Shown: positions 26,235 through 38,970, numbered from the stretch's first letter. The stretch is 64,000 nt of DNA from Carnegiea gigantea (GCA_029747015.1 JAKOGI010002222.1:62001-126000); one strand, 5' to 3'. The notes: generated by a model from the letters alone, not told the origin. Program-made: numbers and translations.

Positions 26235-28041
26235 GCTCATCTGATAGAAGTAGCATGGGGTATTTATTCTTAATCATCACCTTGTTTAGCTCTCGATAGT
26301 CGATACATAACCTCAGATTTCCATCCTTCTTTTCACAAAAGCAGTGGTACTCCTTAGGGTGAAACACTAAGTTGAATTAACCCCTTGTCTAATAACTCCT
26401 GTAATTGAGTTTTCTATTTCGTCAATTCAGCAGGTGCCATTCGATAAGGTGCCTTGGATAATGGGTAGTTCCAAGCACAAGTTCTATAGCAAACTCAATT
26501 CCTCGGTGGGGTGGTAGCCCGGTACCTCTTGAAATACCTGTGGAGGCTCCTTTTTGCTACTGGAATTCTCACTCAGGTCTAGGGCTTTAAGTTCTGTGGC
26601 CTTAATCGCACATAGATAGCCCTGATGTCTTTTCTTTAACATCTTGAATGCTTGCATAGCAAATACAGTTGGAATGATCATTTGGTGGCCACTTCCCTTA
26701 AAGGTTACTCTTTCTCCATCAGAGGCCGAGGAGGTGACCAACTTCCTTCCGTAGTCAATTGTAACCTTATGTCTAGTTAACCAGTCCAACCTTAGTATGA
26801 CATTCCACTCTTGTATACCTAGTTATACTAGATCTATACGGAAAACTCTCCTTTCCAACTGAGTAGTATAGTTTTTGAATACGAGATCAGTGTAGTAAGC
26901 AGATCCCAAGGAAGTAGTCTGACATAGTTGCACCTCTATCTCACTAGGTTTGCTGGCAAGTTACTTTGCAAATGTAGGATTAACAAAAGAACATGTGGTT
27001 CCTGAATCAAATAAAACATGAGTGTAAAGGTGTTTGATAAGGGGGTTCCCTGATACCACGACAGTGGGTTCCCCTGCCTCTTCACCTCTCAGAGAAAACA
27101 CTCAGCCACCTGCTCGCTGCCTTTTTCCACCTCTGTTGCTTCCCGAAGTTGTATTCGTAGGAGGGCGGCCTCCTTGCGAGACTGGGTTATTTCCCGCGCC
27201 TGAACCTTGTATGCTACTTTGTCGATTCCATGCCTTCTTGGGGCAGTTTGCAATCTTGTGGTCCGTAGCACCACACCCATAGCATTCTTGTGTACCATAT
27301 CTACACTGACCAGAATACATGCATCCACATTGGCTGTATGGTTGCACCTCTTACCTCGGCACAACTTGTTTTCCCTTGCCTCGGTTGTTGAAGTTTCGGA
27401 ATTTACTGTTCCCCTGGGTGCTGGATCCTTCTTGGCCAAATTTCCTTTTGGCCAAGCCCATTCGCCGACCTTCAGCCCTCAGTCTCTTTTATGACTCAGG
27501 CTATTTTAACTGCCCTTTGATATATCTCCTGGAAGCTAGTAAATACATGCCCAGCTATCATCCGTTTAATTGGCCCTCTCAAGCCTTGTTCAAAATGATC
27601 CATTTTCATTTCCTCGGTGGCAACCTCGTTTGGTGCAAAGCGACTGAGCTCATTAAATTTCGCGGTGTATTCCATTACGCTCATTTGCCCCCGTTTCAGG
27701 CGTAAAAACTCTTGCTCCTTAGCCCTTTTCATGTCCCGGGGATAATATTGGGCATCCATCATAATCCTCAGCTGCTCTTAAGTCAAAGTCGGTTCTCCAG
27801 CTCGGGCTTTGACAGTCCACCACCAAAATTCGGCCTCTTTCTCAAATTGATGGGTAGCTAAGTGTACTTTAAAACCTTCGGGGCAGTCCATGACCTCGAA
27901 TAGGTTCTCCATTCTTCTCAACCACTTCTCATATGCAAGGGGGTCGGTTCCACCACCAAACCTAGGTGGCTTTAGCTTGTTAAATTGGCAAATCATGTCC
28001 AAGGCAGTTGGCTCTGCCACCGGGTCCCTTCGGGGAGGCAT
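26235..28041 (-). pseudogene. Ty3/gypsy gag-protease-RT remnant with large internal deletion
   Basis: Gag starts at the ATG at 28041 (MPPRRDPVAEP). It has the plant chromovirus Gag core: PPRFGGGTDPLAYEKWL and FEVMDCPE, then FWWW (28041-27778). An in-frame TAA at about 27780 is followed in the same frame by KRGQMSVMEYTAKFNELSRF (27762-27496). After a stop and a frameshift comes an intact CX2CX4HX4C zinc knuckle CYGCGATDHKIANC (27284-27243). Protease DSGTT is at about 27011-26995, then the RVP-type end MDWLTRHKVTIDYG (26789 onward). RT keeps only its first blocks ([11 protein letters not shown] near 26325-26293) and then fuses near 26250 to the final residues of pol. Reverse transcription and integration functions are absent. 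Confidence 0.9.
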
Positions 28042-28351
28042 TGGCTACACAATTGTTTGTGCAAAGTTGCTTAGTTTTATGCATGAAAACAGTTTGTCAA
28101 AGGATTTTGAAAGCATAGTACAATATTAGATAACATTCATAGTTTTTACTGAAAGCATGCATTCACACTTTACGAGACAATGGGGGTAATACCCCGACTC
28201 ATTTATTCATTTGAGGGAACACATAGCTTGGGAGCCATCTAAGAGCTTCTGCCAGACTACGCCTTAGGGAGGGAAGAAACCAGGAGGGTACACTAGCCAT
28301 GATTTATTTAGGTGCATTGCTTACATTAGCAACTTTAGGTTGCATACGACT

Positions 28352-29038
28352 CTAATCATCTCCTGAGGAATCTTCCTCAGTAGGGTTATCCGTTACTGAC
28401 TCATTCGAGCCTTCAAACTCAGTTGGGGCTAAAAGCTCTTGTAGTACTGGAGTAGGAGTGTACTCTATGTTAGGCGTCTCATCCACTAGTTCTTCCATCT
28501 TAAGCACAGTAGCTTGCCATCCTCGGGGATAGTATGCTCCACAGGCATCCATCCAGCATATCCACATTATAGCAACTCGCTTATAGCGCGCTGCTTGAGG
28601 CATTTCAGCTAAAAGACGCCTCATTTGGCAAAGTTCCACTTGATTTCTCTGGGCCACAGTGGTGGGGAGGTGTTAGCTCACCGCAGGTTGGATGAGCTCG
28701 ATTTGGATAAGTTGGACGATAGCTGCATTTCTCTGGCGTGAAGTGAGTCCCAAGTGATCTACATAGCGCTCAGCTCGTAGTAGAAATTCCACTAAACCTC
28801 AATAAGAGTAAGGGGCACATTCTTCCCTACATGAAGTTAAATGGCGTAAGGTGATGGTCACCTCCTTCCACTTTCCGTCTAAGGGCATCTTCCTTATAAA
28901 ACTTGCCGCCCAAGTATTCTGACTGATTCTATTGGGCACTCTCCAGCTATACTCCTCCATTGCATGCCAGAATATAACCGTATTCCATGCGGCCAACCAA
29001 AAAGGCAGGTAAATGTGATCGACAATGTGAAAAACCAT
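28352..29038 (-). pseudogene. Extra ORF between primer-binding site and gag, unknown function
   Basis: A single minus-strand frame of about 229 codons from ATG at 29038 to TGA/TAG at 28352, interrupted by stops near 28799 and 28676. The pieces before and after the stops stay in the same frame. The first part is rich in W and H (PFWLAAWNTVIFWHAMEEYSW), the last is acidic (ending NPTEEDSSGDD). It lies in the sense orientation between the primer-binding site and gag. I do not recognise it. Extra ORFs upstream of gag are known in the Tat/Ogre lineage; I do not know one of this kind in a Tekay-type element. It may also be captured host sequence. Confidence 0.6.
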
Positions 29039-29228
29039 CCTACACTACCACACTGGGTTAGGAATGAAACTAGCCAATATGTATTTATATGGGAGTCCTA
29101 AGCCGTGTTTCTAGTTCGTGCACACAAGTATGTAAGGTAAGCACATAGTAGGCTTATGTAAGCACTTTAAAGCACATATTTCACATATTGAAATTCCTAA
29201 AGTCACATCTTGATGCATATGCAACCTA

Positions 29229-29242
29229 TGGCTCTGACACCA
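29229..29242 (-). other. Primer-binding site of the large gypsy element
   Basis: Minus strand TGGTGTCAGAGCCA lies five bases from the 5' LTR. It matches the initiator tRNA-Met site TGGTATCAGAGCC with one change. Confidence 0.88.
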
Positions 29243-31281
29243 CCTAATGTAACACCCCTAAAGCTCTTCTTCTATTGACTTTCTTTAAGATTTTACCTAA
29301 CTTTATTTTAGTTGGAAAATCCTGGAACGAAACTGCAAAAGTTCCGTCTATAATTACGACATTTCTAATAATGTTATCATCGTGAACTTTAGGGTACCTG
29401 TGGCATATTAATCAAAACTCAAAGTAAACTAGAAGTTCCCAGTGAGTCACACACTCGCGGGTGAGGCTTAAGCCTTTACAAACATGTATTACAATAATTT
29501 ACATAACTTTACATAGCCAGAGCCGCCATATGCTCATTCCATGCACTTTATTTATCAAAACATTACTTCATGCAGCACCACAACATTGCATCATAGGCAC
29601 ATCAGTAGGAGCAACTAGTAGTCCTAGAAGACAGGCAGGTTCTTCCATTTATTCATCACCTGGGAGGGAGAAAAAGGGGAAAGGAAATAGAGTGAGCTAC
29701 CACACGCTCAGTGAGCGTTCCTCCACTCCTTAAAACAAAACTTTACAAGCAATATTACTCATAATATCCACTTAACGAGCAGTTAGGTAATACTATAGTT
29801 ATACTAAGCGACATATCACATATCGTGGACTCTTGACTAGACATTCAAGCATGATAGGTTCTTAGTTTCGATTAACGGTGGCATGCTGGGAATTTGCTTA
29901 CATAACATTTGATTCGTAAACACAAACGTTGGATGCACTATCGCTTATACTCAACATGCACTTCAAAGGGCATTACGTGAAACTTTATAAAAACAAGACC
30001 ATATGCCACCTTGAAAACACACATAATTAACCATAATGCTTGTAAACTCACTTCGAAGTCACATCTTCTTTAAAGTCACATGCTTTGAAGTTATAAGTGT
30101 AGAAACTTTCAACATATGATAAACTTTCTTTCTCATTTCATGCATTTGAATCAGACAGGTTTGATATCAAAAAGGGTAGGGCCACATGATATAGGAATCC
30201 ACATTTAAACATGCTTAAGAATCATTTCATTAAACGTCCATTGAAAACTTTCTTTCTTTCATTGAAAACATTTTCTTATCCTCATGAGATTCTTGTCCTT
30301 CTACAGGAGATTTCATTTCGTATTGGTCGTACAACGACCCGTATAAAACTTTTCATACTTCATTCCATATGGCCACTTAGGGCCCATAAAAGCTTTCTTT
30401 CATTCAAAACATATAAAATGGCCAAGCGCCAATTGCTTTTCTTTACTTCTTAGAAAAATACATCTGGCATAAGATTATTACAAGGTGCTGATTGGGTGAG
30501 ATCTATTCTTAAACCCCAGAGTGAGACCTAATGCTCACGTTAAGCTCTTACTCCCGAGATGGCTACATAACATATCGGACCATTACATTACCCTCGTCAG
30601 GGTCTTCTAGGGTTTCCAAGTACCAGGACTTATCCCCTAGGCTAACATTATTCATATCGTATCATATTGTCCGCAGCACATTATCTTAGCCAACTTAAAG
30701 CGTATCGGCCATAACGGCTAGTAATTTTGTTGTTTCTTTTGATAAAATCATTCATCATGTAACTCACACCTTTCTAAAATGTTTAAAGGATTCCCCCGTT
30801 CGAGCAGGTTTACTCCCAAATACTGTTGGTGTAGCTAAAATAGGCCATTGCTTGCTATTAGTCATGGCTATTATTAGTTTTGAAAACCCGAGAAACGTTT
30901 TTGTCAAATCACCACACTTTCACACGTAGTGCATCTTAGATATATAAAAGGGGAAAGGGGTTTACACGTCTCACATTCAAAAACTTCATAATCATTTCAA
31001 CAGCACAATAAGCTGCACATGGCCTCGCAATCCACACGATTGCGGTAAATTCTCAACCTATGCTCCCTCCTCACAAGCACCGTACCACAAGGACCTCGAA
31101 CCACTCATAGTTCTTCCTCAAACCATCCAACTACCATCTCGGTTTCAATTTCACAATCTAGCATCCTAATCATTTTGATATACTGAAAAGCGATACATAA
31201 CTTATGTAACTTACCAATGCTGGACTTATCGATTAAACAACCAATAATTAGCAGAGCGCTGCAACCAACGATTATAACCAT

Positions 31282-31333
<52 letters not shown>
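31282..31333. repeat. CA/TA microsatellite in right LTR
   Basis: (CA)20 followed by (TA)6; a few units longer than the copy at 23644-23685. Confidence 0.95.
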
Positions 31334-31334
<1 letters not shown>

Positions 31335-32264
31335 AGCATTCATACGAACTTAACTTGAAATGAACGTCCACCAACTACGCATGAAACATGATTGCATTCA
31401 TGTATGGCGGTTAGGGGTCACAAATATGTTCAGTTCGTTATCCAAAAACTATGTCTAAAGTTATTGTATAGGCATAATTCGACTGAATAGACAAGCGTTG
31501 ATTCGGGCATTCATTCATTGACTCTAAGTTACATTTAGCCTATTACGTCATTTAAGCATAACATGAGTCTAGTCTTTATTTAGGCATGACACGATTCATT
31601 ATTTAGGCTAAAATGGTCATTTAGACATAATACGATTCAGGTGTTTTACTAAGCATACCTATTTATACCGTTTAAGTTTAACAAGGATCGAATCTCTATT
31701 TAAGCATAAAGCGACTCACTCATTTAGGCTGTTTTGATCATTTTAAGCATAAAGCGATTCAAGCGTTTTACTAAGCATGCTTATTCATGCCATTTAAGCT
31801 CACCAAGAGTCGAGTCTCTACTTAAACATGAAACGACTCACTTATTTAGGCTTACTTGGTCATTTAGACCTAATACGGTTCTAAGCTTCCGTTCATAATA
31901 TCACTGTTGCTATTTCGAACCTATTTAGGTCATTTAAACATAATGTGAATCCAAGCGTTCGTTATTTACATCAAACTTCCTAATCGAACCTATTTAGGCC
32001 CCTTTAAGCATAATGCGTCTCATGGTATCCATTTATTAAAATCGAGGTAACCATTCAATCCCCTTTTATGTCATTAAAGCATAATACAACTTTAGGCAAT
32101 CATTTGTTGTGTCGTAGTTACTTATTCACGTCAACCTTTCAAGTACGTGTTAACTAGATTACTAAAGTTGATATTAAAAATGCCTGACTCTGTTCGAATT
32201 GGACTTACGAGCATGTAATAATGGAACATACTAAACTCGGTTCTAAACATGTATAGTTCACTTC

Positions 32265-32785
32265 AATCTAAATCTTCAGGCGTGAATTAACTATATGCAT
32301 TCGATTAACGCTAAACATATATAATTCGTTTCGAATTAAAAACTTAGGCATGAATTAGCTATATGCATTCGAATTAACACTAAACATATATAATTCGTTT
32401 CGAATTAAGAACTTAGGTGTGAATTAGCTATATGCATTTGAATTAATGCTAAACATATATAATTTGTTTCGAATTAAGAACTTTGGCATGAATTAGCTAT
32501 ATGCATTCGAATTAACGATAAACATATATAATTCGTTTCGAATTAAGAACTTAGGCATGAATTAGCCATATGCATTCGAATTAACGCTAAACATATATAG
32601 AATTTCAAGTTAAGAACTTAGGCATAAATTAGCTACATGCATTCGAATTAACGCTAAACTTATATAATTCGTTTCGAATTAAAAACTTTGGCATAAATTA
32701 ACTATATTGATTCGAATCGAAGCTAAACATACATCATTCACTTCGAATTACAATCTCAGGCATAAATCAACTAAATGAATTGAAG
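32265..32785. repeat. 69-base minisatellite, about 8 units, right LTR
   Basis: Same unit as 24630-25215. Units start near 32284, 32352, 32421, 32490, 32560, 32628, 32697 and 32765. Confidence 0.88.
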
Positions 32786-33887
32786 CTAAACATGTATAAT
32801 TCACTTATTGAGATTTCTAACGAATTTAGCCAACCTTAATCTGACATGCAACATCAATTTGCTGAAAAACATTTTCGAAAATAGTAATAGCTTAAGAGGG
32901 GAGTAACACTTACTTAGATTAATCAAATTTCAACTAAAACAACAGCAAAGGCACACCCTAATCTACTGAACCAGAATCCCAGCCCGATTGCTTGCAAAAC
33001 CTAGACGTTATTTCCCGAATTTGTGGCATTTTTGGGCGATTTTGGCTCAAATTCGGCCCCCGATTTACAGGGGAGGCCGAGAGGGCATGGGTCACCGGAT
33101 TCTGGCACATGGGTGGCCGGTTTCGACCGGCTAGATGTGTGGGTTTCGGTTTCCTTGGCCGTGATAAGTGGGGGGCGGCGATTGGTGGCTTTAGGCGGTC
33201 GTTGTCGTGAGCTGAAGGGACCAGGCGTCCCTTTCTCTCGCCGGCGACAGTTGGCGGTCGGCGGTGATGCTAGCCGGCGACCATGGCCCCAGAGAGAGAG
33301 AGAGTGGGCGAGTTTTAGGGAGAGAAAGAGTGAGATGGTGGGGGGGGTTCGAGGTCCCTGCCCGATCACGGTCCCCTTCCCCTTTTGTTCCACTTTTTCT
33401 TTTTTTTTTCTTTTTTTTTGGTTGTTGCCCAATTAACACAATTCAGCTAGGTTCTGGTCCCATACTCGTTAACGGATTGGCCAAACTCGAGTTGAAACGT
33501 CCCATAACTAAAATTTCAAGCTAGACTTCGGGAATCAACTAAACAAAACGAAAACAATTTTAGAAACTCGGGTTAGCATCGATTCAATAAATTAAAAATG
33601 AGCAACATCAATAGTAACATAAATCGTAAAGTCGTTCTTTTTAATGAAATTAATCATTAAAAATTCACACAATTGACTTAATATTCTTATTGAAAAATAA
33701 TTCAAATGCAGATTTGTAAATTAAGCAACTAAAGCAGTTAGTAGTAGTAGACTGAAGGTGCAGCCCTTACATGCTTACTGCAAATGTCATATAACATTCA
33801 GTTAATTAAGATAGGTTTTTATATTTAACCCATGCCTAATTGTAAGAATGTGTAGTTTTGAAATATATTTATAATAACAAAGCTATA

Positions 33888-33955
33888 CACTACAAAAAAA
33901 AAAAAAGGTCATGCTTCCACTCTTATTTAACCACACTTGATTAAGTGTAGCAGAA
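33888..33955. repeat. Left terminal inverted repeat of the CACTA element
   Basis: CACTAC, an A run to 33906, GGTCA, then TTCCACTC and AACCACACTT. The reverse complement of 39975-40033 gives the same order with a shorter A run. Confidence 0.8.
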
Positions 33956-34139
33956 AAATAAGTGAAAATGAGCGCCCAGTTTCTTTCCCGCACAAAATAA
34001 GTGAGGAAAAATATAACCACTCTTATAAGAGTGGTGGCAAGTAATTAAGGTTTGTCCACACATATTAAGTGTGGGGACTTGTATCTTATAGATAAGGCAC
34101 ACTTAGTGCAGATATTAAGTGTGGTACCATAAAATTTTA

Positions 34140-35490
34140 TTTTTCCAAATTTATTTTTAACTTTCCGCCTAGGCCATGGATTAAAAAAAAAAGGAAAAAG
34201 CAAACAGATTCAGCATGCATGAATCGAGTGTTGGACGATTGCCCTGCTCTTCATTCTCCTCAGCGCACGCACGAGTAATTCTCTAAGAACCCTTGCTGCC
34301 AAGTTATGCATCCTTCATTCTCAGCACCGTCGGTGGTCATGCTCAGCGGTGACAATTCCGACATCCTCCAGGCGTGCTCGTGTCGCTGCTTCTAGGTCTG
34401 ACGGCACATTTAGTGCTTGTTCTCGGGCTTGGTGAGAATTCCAGGCAATTCGTGCTCGCCGGCTGCCCGTCTGTCACTCTACCAGCGGTGATCACCTCTT
34501 TCTTGATGTTCAATTTGTTATCTTATTGTTGATAATATGAATTCAATATTTGGAGCCACTAGTTGTTGGTATATAACCCTATTTCTACCTTCTTGTTGTT
34601 AATAGCACGGTCTTTTTATTGGTAGTATGAATTGTGTGTTTGTGTTGATTTGTGGACTGTCTTATTTGTGAACAAGATTCATCAATTTGATCAGTGTTTA
34701 ATATGAATTCAGCAAGAGTTGGGATCCGTCAATTTGATCAGTGTTTGTGCTGATTCGTGGAGTCACTAACGGTTGGAAGTGGGCAGTGAATGTTCCCCTT
34801 GTTGAAATGATCTGTGTTTGTTTTCTTAAATCTTGATTAAACAAGTGATTAGGGGTGGGATTAGAGGAGATTTTGGGTGCAAATTATTTGGTTAAGGATG
34901 GAATTCCGATAATGGTGGTGATTTGGGAAGCAAGAGAAATTGTCAATTGAAAAATGATAAAGGGCTTTGGTTTTGTTTGCTCGATAGAACAAAGGGTGTG
35001 TGGTTTTGTGGAGGGGATTGAATTTGAATTCTAAGGGGCTATTTCTCTTGGCAGTTAGCTTGTTCTCGTTGGAGAAAAAAATTATCTAATAATATTAGGA
35101 GCATAATATTCTTGGATAAAAGTTTGTTTTCAATAAGGTTTATTTTCAATCCTAATTCACTAGATTTGTATGGTAATTTGGCTTAATTGCAACAAGAATT
35201 TTAATAAAAACTTTAAACACTATGTGTGCAGGCTTAAGTTTTCTGGCATTCTGCTGTTATTTCCTTATCTGTGTGGATATTAAGCTTATCCCCTTTTTGT
35301 GAAGCTTCTTTGAACTTGATGCATTAAGTTTTTGTGACAGTGCTTTGTGAAGAATTCACCTTTTCTATCATGTAGAAAACTTGGCTGCTAATATTGCAGG
35401 GACCAGGTTATGAGTGCCTGAGAGAATTTCTGTGATCCATTTGGTGTAATCTGGCCTCTCCTTTGTGTGATCAGCCTGAAAAGAGTGTTC
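34140..35490. other. Left interior of the CACTA element
   Basis: A moderately GC-rich part (34200-34500) then AT-rich sequence with splice-like strings. Probably 5' leader and intron of the captured receptor gene; no ORF supports this directly. Confidence 0.35.
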
Positions 35491-35940
35491 ATGTCAGGCT
35501 CATCTAGAGACACTTCTCACATTTTGAGTATTGCCTTGTTGTATATGTTTTGCGCTTCCGCCTCTATTGCTTCCGAGAATGTGGAGATGCTTTCTCCTCT
35601 TGGAAAGAGTCTAATACAAGGACGAGATGTGATTTCTAACTGGTTTTACTCAGAAATGCCACCCTGTAACTGGACAGCTGTGGACTGTAAGGGATTAGAA
35701 GTGCATGGACTTAATCTGCCTTGTAAATCTTCTCCGCTGGAACTTCCATTCCCGAGTAGCTTTGGAGAGTTGAAAAATCTAAGGTATATCAATCTCAGCT
35801 AATGTAGGCTTACAGGGGCGATTCCTGAAAATCTCTGGAATCTTGAGAAATTTGAGACCTTGGACCTTAGTGGCAATGGGCTATCTTGGAGTCTGTCTTC
35901 TATGCTGTCCAAGCTGAAAGTTCTCAGGGGTGATTCTGAT
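35491..35940 (+). pseudogene. Fragment of an LRR receptor-like kinase (N-terminus)
   Basis: ATG at 35491 opens a protein start with a signal-peptide-like stretch (HILSIALLYMFCASASIA), then an LRR N-terminal domain with the plant pattern NWFYSEMPPCNWTAVDC, then PFPSSFGELKNLRYINLS. A TAA at 35800-35802 interrupts the frame; the same frame goes on with CRLTGAIPENLWNLE and LDLSGNGLSWSL, two leucine-rich repeats, to about 35940. The pattern is closest to the MSP1/EMS1-like group of LRR kinases as I remember it. No transmembrane or kinase part follows. Known family role: cell-surface receptors. Sequence upstream (35398 onward, after an AG) looks like a 5' leader exon. Captured fragment, not functional. 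Confidence 0.8.
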
Positions 35941-38737
35941 CAACAAGGCTTATCAATGATGAATATATATGTGTATTACTTATAATTTTCTCTATCATTG
36001 CACGGTTCCTCTAAAAAAGGGAGTCAGGCACGATTTTTGTTTCCAATTTTTGGTTTGATAGCCAAAAACAGTAGTCCATTAACTTCTCTAGGGCACTCAT
36101 TCACTTTGATAGGGAGAGGGAAGGGCAACAGACAATGAGTGTTGCTGGTGCTCGATTGGATGGTGAGTGTTACATGTAGACAGCGACGGAATCTACGTCA
36201 GTTTGATGATGGCCAAGAAGGTTCAATCTGTCTCTCTCCAAGAATTTTAATTTGAATTTTTGATTTAATTTTTTCCTCTTCAGGTTCATTCCCTAATTTG
36301 CTTCCTCCACCACCAAATTACATAAATTAGTCTTCCACTTGATGCCTTCGGCCCTTCTCCCTATTACTATTATATGCTTTTTGGTCTCTCTTCTTTTTCT
36401 AACATCATTTATAGTCGCGTAGGGTTTTATAGATTTGATTTTCTTTGGCTTTAGGTTCTCTACAAGTTCGTGATTCAATGGAAATGGCGTAGGCTTTGTT
36501 GTGTTTGCTACATTTAAAGGTCCACTAAATTCTCGTTAATTGTGTTTACTTTGTTGTGCAAGTCATCCTATTTATTGAAGTTAATCCTCGGATTTGTGTG
36601 GTGGTTTGATAGATGATATTCTATGTTAAAAAAGATCCTAATTCAAGTACATAAACCTCTTTCTTAGGCCTTTACTACAATTGATAAAAGCTTAGGCTCT
36701 CATATTAGGATGAGTCTATAATATCATTTCTCCTTACTACCATTGTGGGAATAAACAATAAGTTCACTGAGCTGAAAATGCCAAACAACCAAAGACAAAT
36801 GTGGTGTATCAGTATTTTTTTTTGGGAATAAACTTTATTTTCTACCCTTTTTTTTGTAAGAATTAAGTGACACAAGAGTTTCAACTTCTTCATTTAATAA
36901 TCTACACCCTTCATGTTCTGTGCAAATTGTTATAAACTTATACACATTTTGTTAGTTGACTTACGAAGAAGTGATGAAGATAATAGAAAAGGTACTGAGA
37001 AAGGATCCTGATACAATTAGAAAGTACGCTTGTACGTGGTGAGAAGAAGGTTTTGACACTTTGTTATCATGCGGGCATGGTAAACATGATATTATCATTC
37101 CTGTTTTCTTAATCTTAATTTGATTGATTCAAGTCAATTTTTTATAAGTTGGAGATAACTATAATAGGGTTTGAACGCATGCGATTGCAAAGCTGATCCA
37201 CAGATGGTTGACAAGGTGTTACTTGAGAGACTGCAAAATGTGAACATTCTAAGCTCAACAAATTAGTTTAAAAATTTTAAGTTACATGTTTTGATGGTAA
37301 TGTGTTGTTCGATTTGTGTTGTGCATTGAAATGCCATATCGTGGCTTGATGGATTTGTTGGATTTGTTAATGGTAATGGGCTGTTGGATTTGTGTTGGAT
37401 ACTCCAGGTGTGTGGTTTGTTGAGTTCATTTGCTCCGGCATGTGGCCGTTGAGATTGTGAACAGTTTCTTTTATTTCTTATTGTATTTTTGACATGTTGT
37501 AAAAGGAAAATAGCCAAGTTTTAGGGGAAATTCTGCCGAATTTTTTTCAAAATCGAGGAATATACTAAAAAGACTAGTGTAAGGGTATGGATGTTACATA
37601 ATGTTTGTGGGGTGAGAGTACCTAGTTACGAAGGTTAATGGATATTACATCTTGCAATCTTCTTAGAAGTTTTTTCCTCTTAGTAGCATTATTTGTTGTA
37701 TTTAACTCTAATGTATGGGTTTGGTGGTTTCAGGTTGAAAACAAGGGCAACATGCAACAAAATTGAATACTAAGTTTGGGTTTGTAAAATGTTCACCTGG
37801 AACTACGGAGTTCTCATTCGTTCCGTGTAGCTTTTATCTTATATATGTGTATTGTAAACCAATTTACCTTTTAGGTTGGGCTACATAATTTATACGCATA
37901 TTCAAATCAATTATATACTTTTCATTACGTGGTTGAACACTAATTATTTTTTACCTTAATTAATGACAATTATTTCATGGTTATAAAGTTATTGTACTTT
38001 TTGAATCATTTATTCAAATATGTACTATCTCTCTGTTCGGATTCAAGTTCTAGCTTGATTTTGCACTCTATGTTATCAATTTACGTCTTCTTTGATGCAT
38101 TTTAACCCATTCCCTAAACCCTGCGCTCCTTTTCGTGTGTTCTGTTTTAGCTCTTCAATTCGTTTGTTGGGTTGTGATTGCTGGATTACAGGGTTGTATT
38201 TCTTCTGGTATGGTGAATTTCTCCTTCAGTATTCAACCTGGTATGATCGTTCCACCCTCCCCTCTTTTGTTTTTCTTTTTTTTTTTCACACTTAGTTGTG
38301 GATATTTAGGACTGTGATTATGTGGGTGATCGATCTTGACTAGCAATTTTGTATTTGTTGAGCCATGTTGGCTATGATCACCGTTGATTGTGTTATTGTT
38401 TTGTGAATACTTGTCAGTTGTGGATATCTAAAATTGTGAATAGTTGTGGATATCTGGGATTATTTCTTTGTGTTTATTTGAGTAGTTTGTTTTGTTTCCT
38501 TGGTTTTGTGAGCTTTGTTTTTCTTTGACTTTGTTTTCGTTCAATGTTTTTGTTTTGTTTTAGTTATGTATGTTTTTGTTCCCTTTTTGGTGTTTTAGTG
38601 GTTTGTTATAACGTGTAGCTTAGTTCTTTGCTTGATTGCTATAATTGAAATTTAGAAAGCCTCAGTATTAGTGTATCCAGTCAATAAGATGAAACACCTA
38701 GAGGCTAGAGCATCAGCATCTAATTAGTGTCTAGCAT
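35941..38737. other. Interior of the CACTA element, origin unclear
   Basis: AT-rich with scattered stretches that look exon-like (for example 36960-37050, a run encoding EEVMKIIEKVLRKDP; 37190-37250). I cannot assign them to a family. Further captured fragments are possible. Confidence 0.35.
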
Positions 38738-38970
38738 GTGCAGTCTGAAGATGAAAGGGAGATGTGTGCAAGAACTGTTTACGTTACTAATATTGACAAA
38801 AAGGTCTTGTTCTGTCTTCAACTGTTCACCTTACCATATAATTGTTTAGCTTGGTTTGATTATCTTCTTAGTCTCACTGTTAAGTAAATAAACTGGCCTT
38901 CATTAATGCAGGTTACCAAGCAGATGTCAAACTGTTCTTTGAATCATTTTGTAGAGAAGTGTGTGCTATG
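38738..38970 (+). pseudogene. Fragment of a CID-type (PABP-interacting) RRM protein, with intron
   Basis: 38738-38803 encodes QSEDEREMCARTVYVTNIDKK, the link and first strand of the second RRM in plant CTC-interacting domain (CID) proteins. A GT at 38804 opens a 108-base intron ending in GCAG at 38911. The next exon, read with one missing base near its start, gives ADVKLFFESFC, the following helix of the same RRM. The exon border falls between DKK and VT. Nothing of the RNA-binding domain follows beyond about 38970. Retention of the intron shows capture from genomic DNA and not from an mRNA copy. Family role: RNA-binding proteins that contact poly(A)-binding protein through a PAM2 motif; the PAM2 part is not present here. 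Confidence 0.8.

Larger units (their letters stand above)
21555..33771 (-). mobile_element. Large-LTR Ty3/gypsy element (Tekay/Del-like), deletion derivative
   Basis: 12.2-kb minus-strand element with perfect target duplication TGCTT (21550-21554 and 33772-33776). 3' LTR 21555-26198 (4644 bases); interior 26199-29247 (3049 bases); 5' LTR 29248-33771 (4524 bases). Ends are TGTAAG...GTTACA when read on the minus strand. The primer-binding site (29229-29242) is of the initiator tRNA-Met type and the purine tract is at 26199-26216. The interior keeps gag, zinc knuckle, protease and the first part of RT, then jumps to the end of pol: most of RT, RNase H, integrase and any chromodomain are gone. 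Lineage is inferred from the Gag type and long LTRs, since RT is mostly lost. Confidence 0.93.
29248..33771 (-). repeat. 5' LTR of the large gypsy element (right copy)
   Basis: 4524 bases, collinear with 21555-26198. It lacks the 50-base segment after TGTAACACCCC and has eight 69-base units. CA/TA microsatellite at 31282-31333; GC-rich block at 33000-33390. Confidence 0.93.

Noticed and set aside
27034..27705. Plus-strand ORFs of 80-128 codons
   Set aside because: Antisense shadows of the gypsy gag and protease remains on the minus strand.
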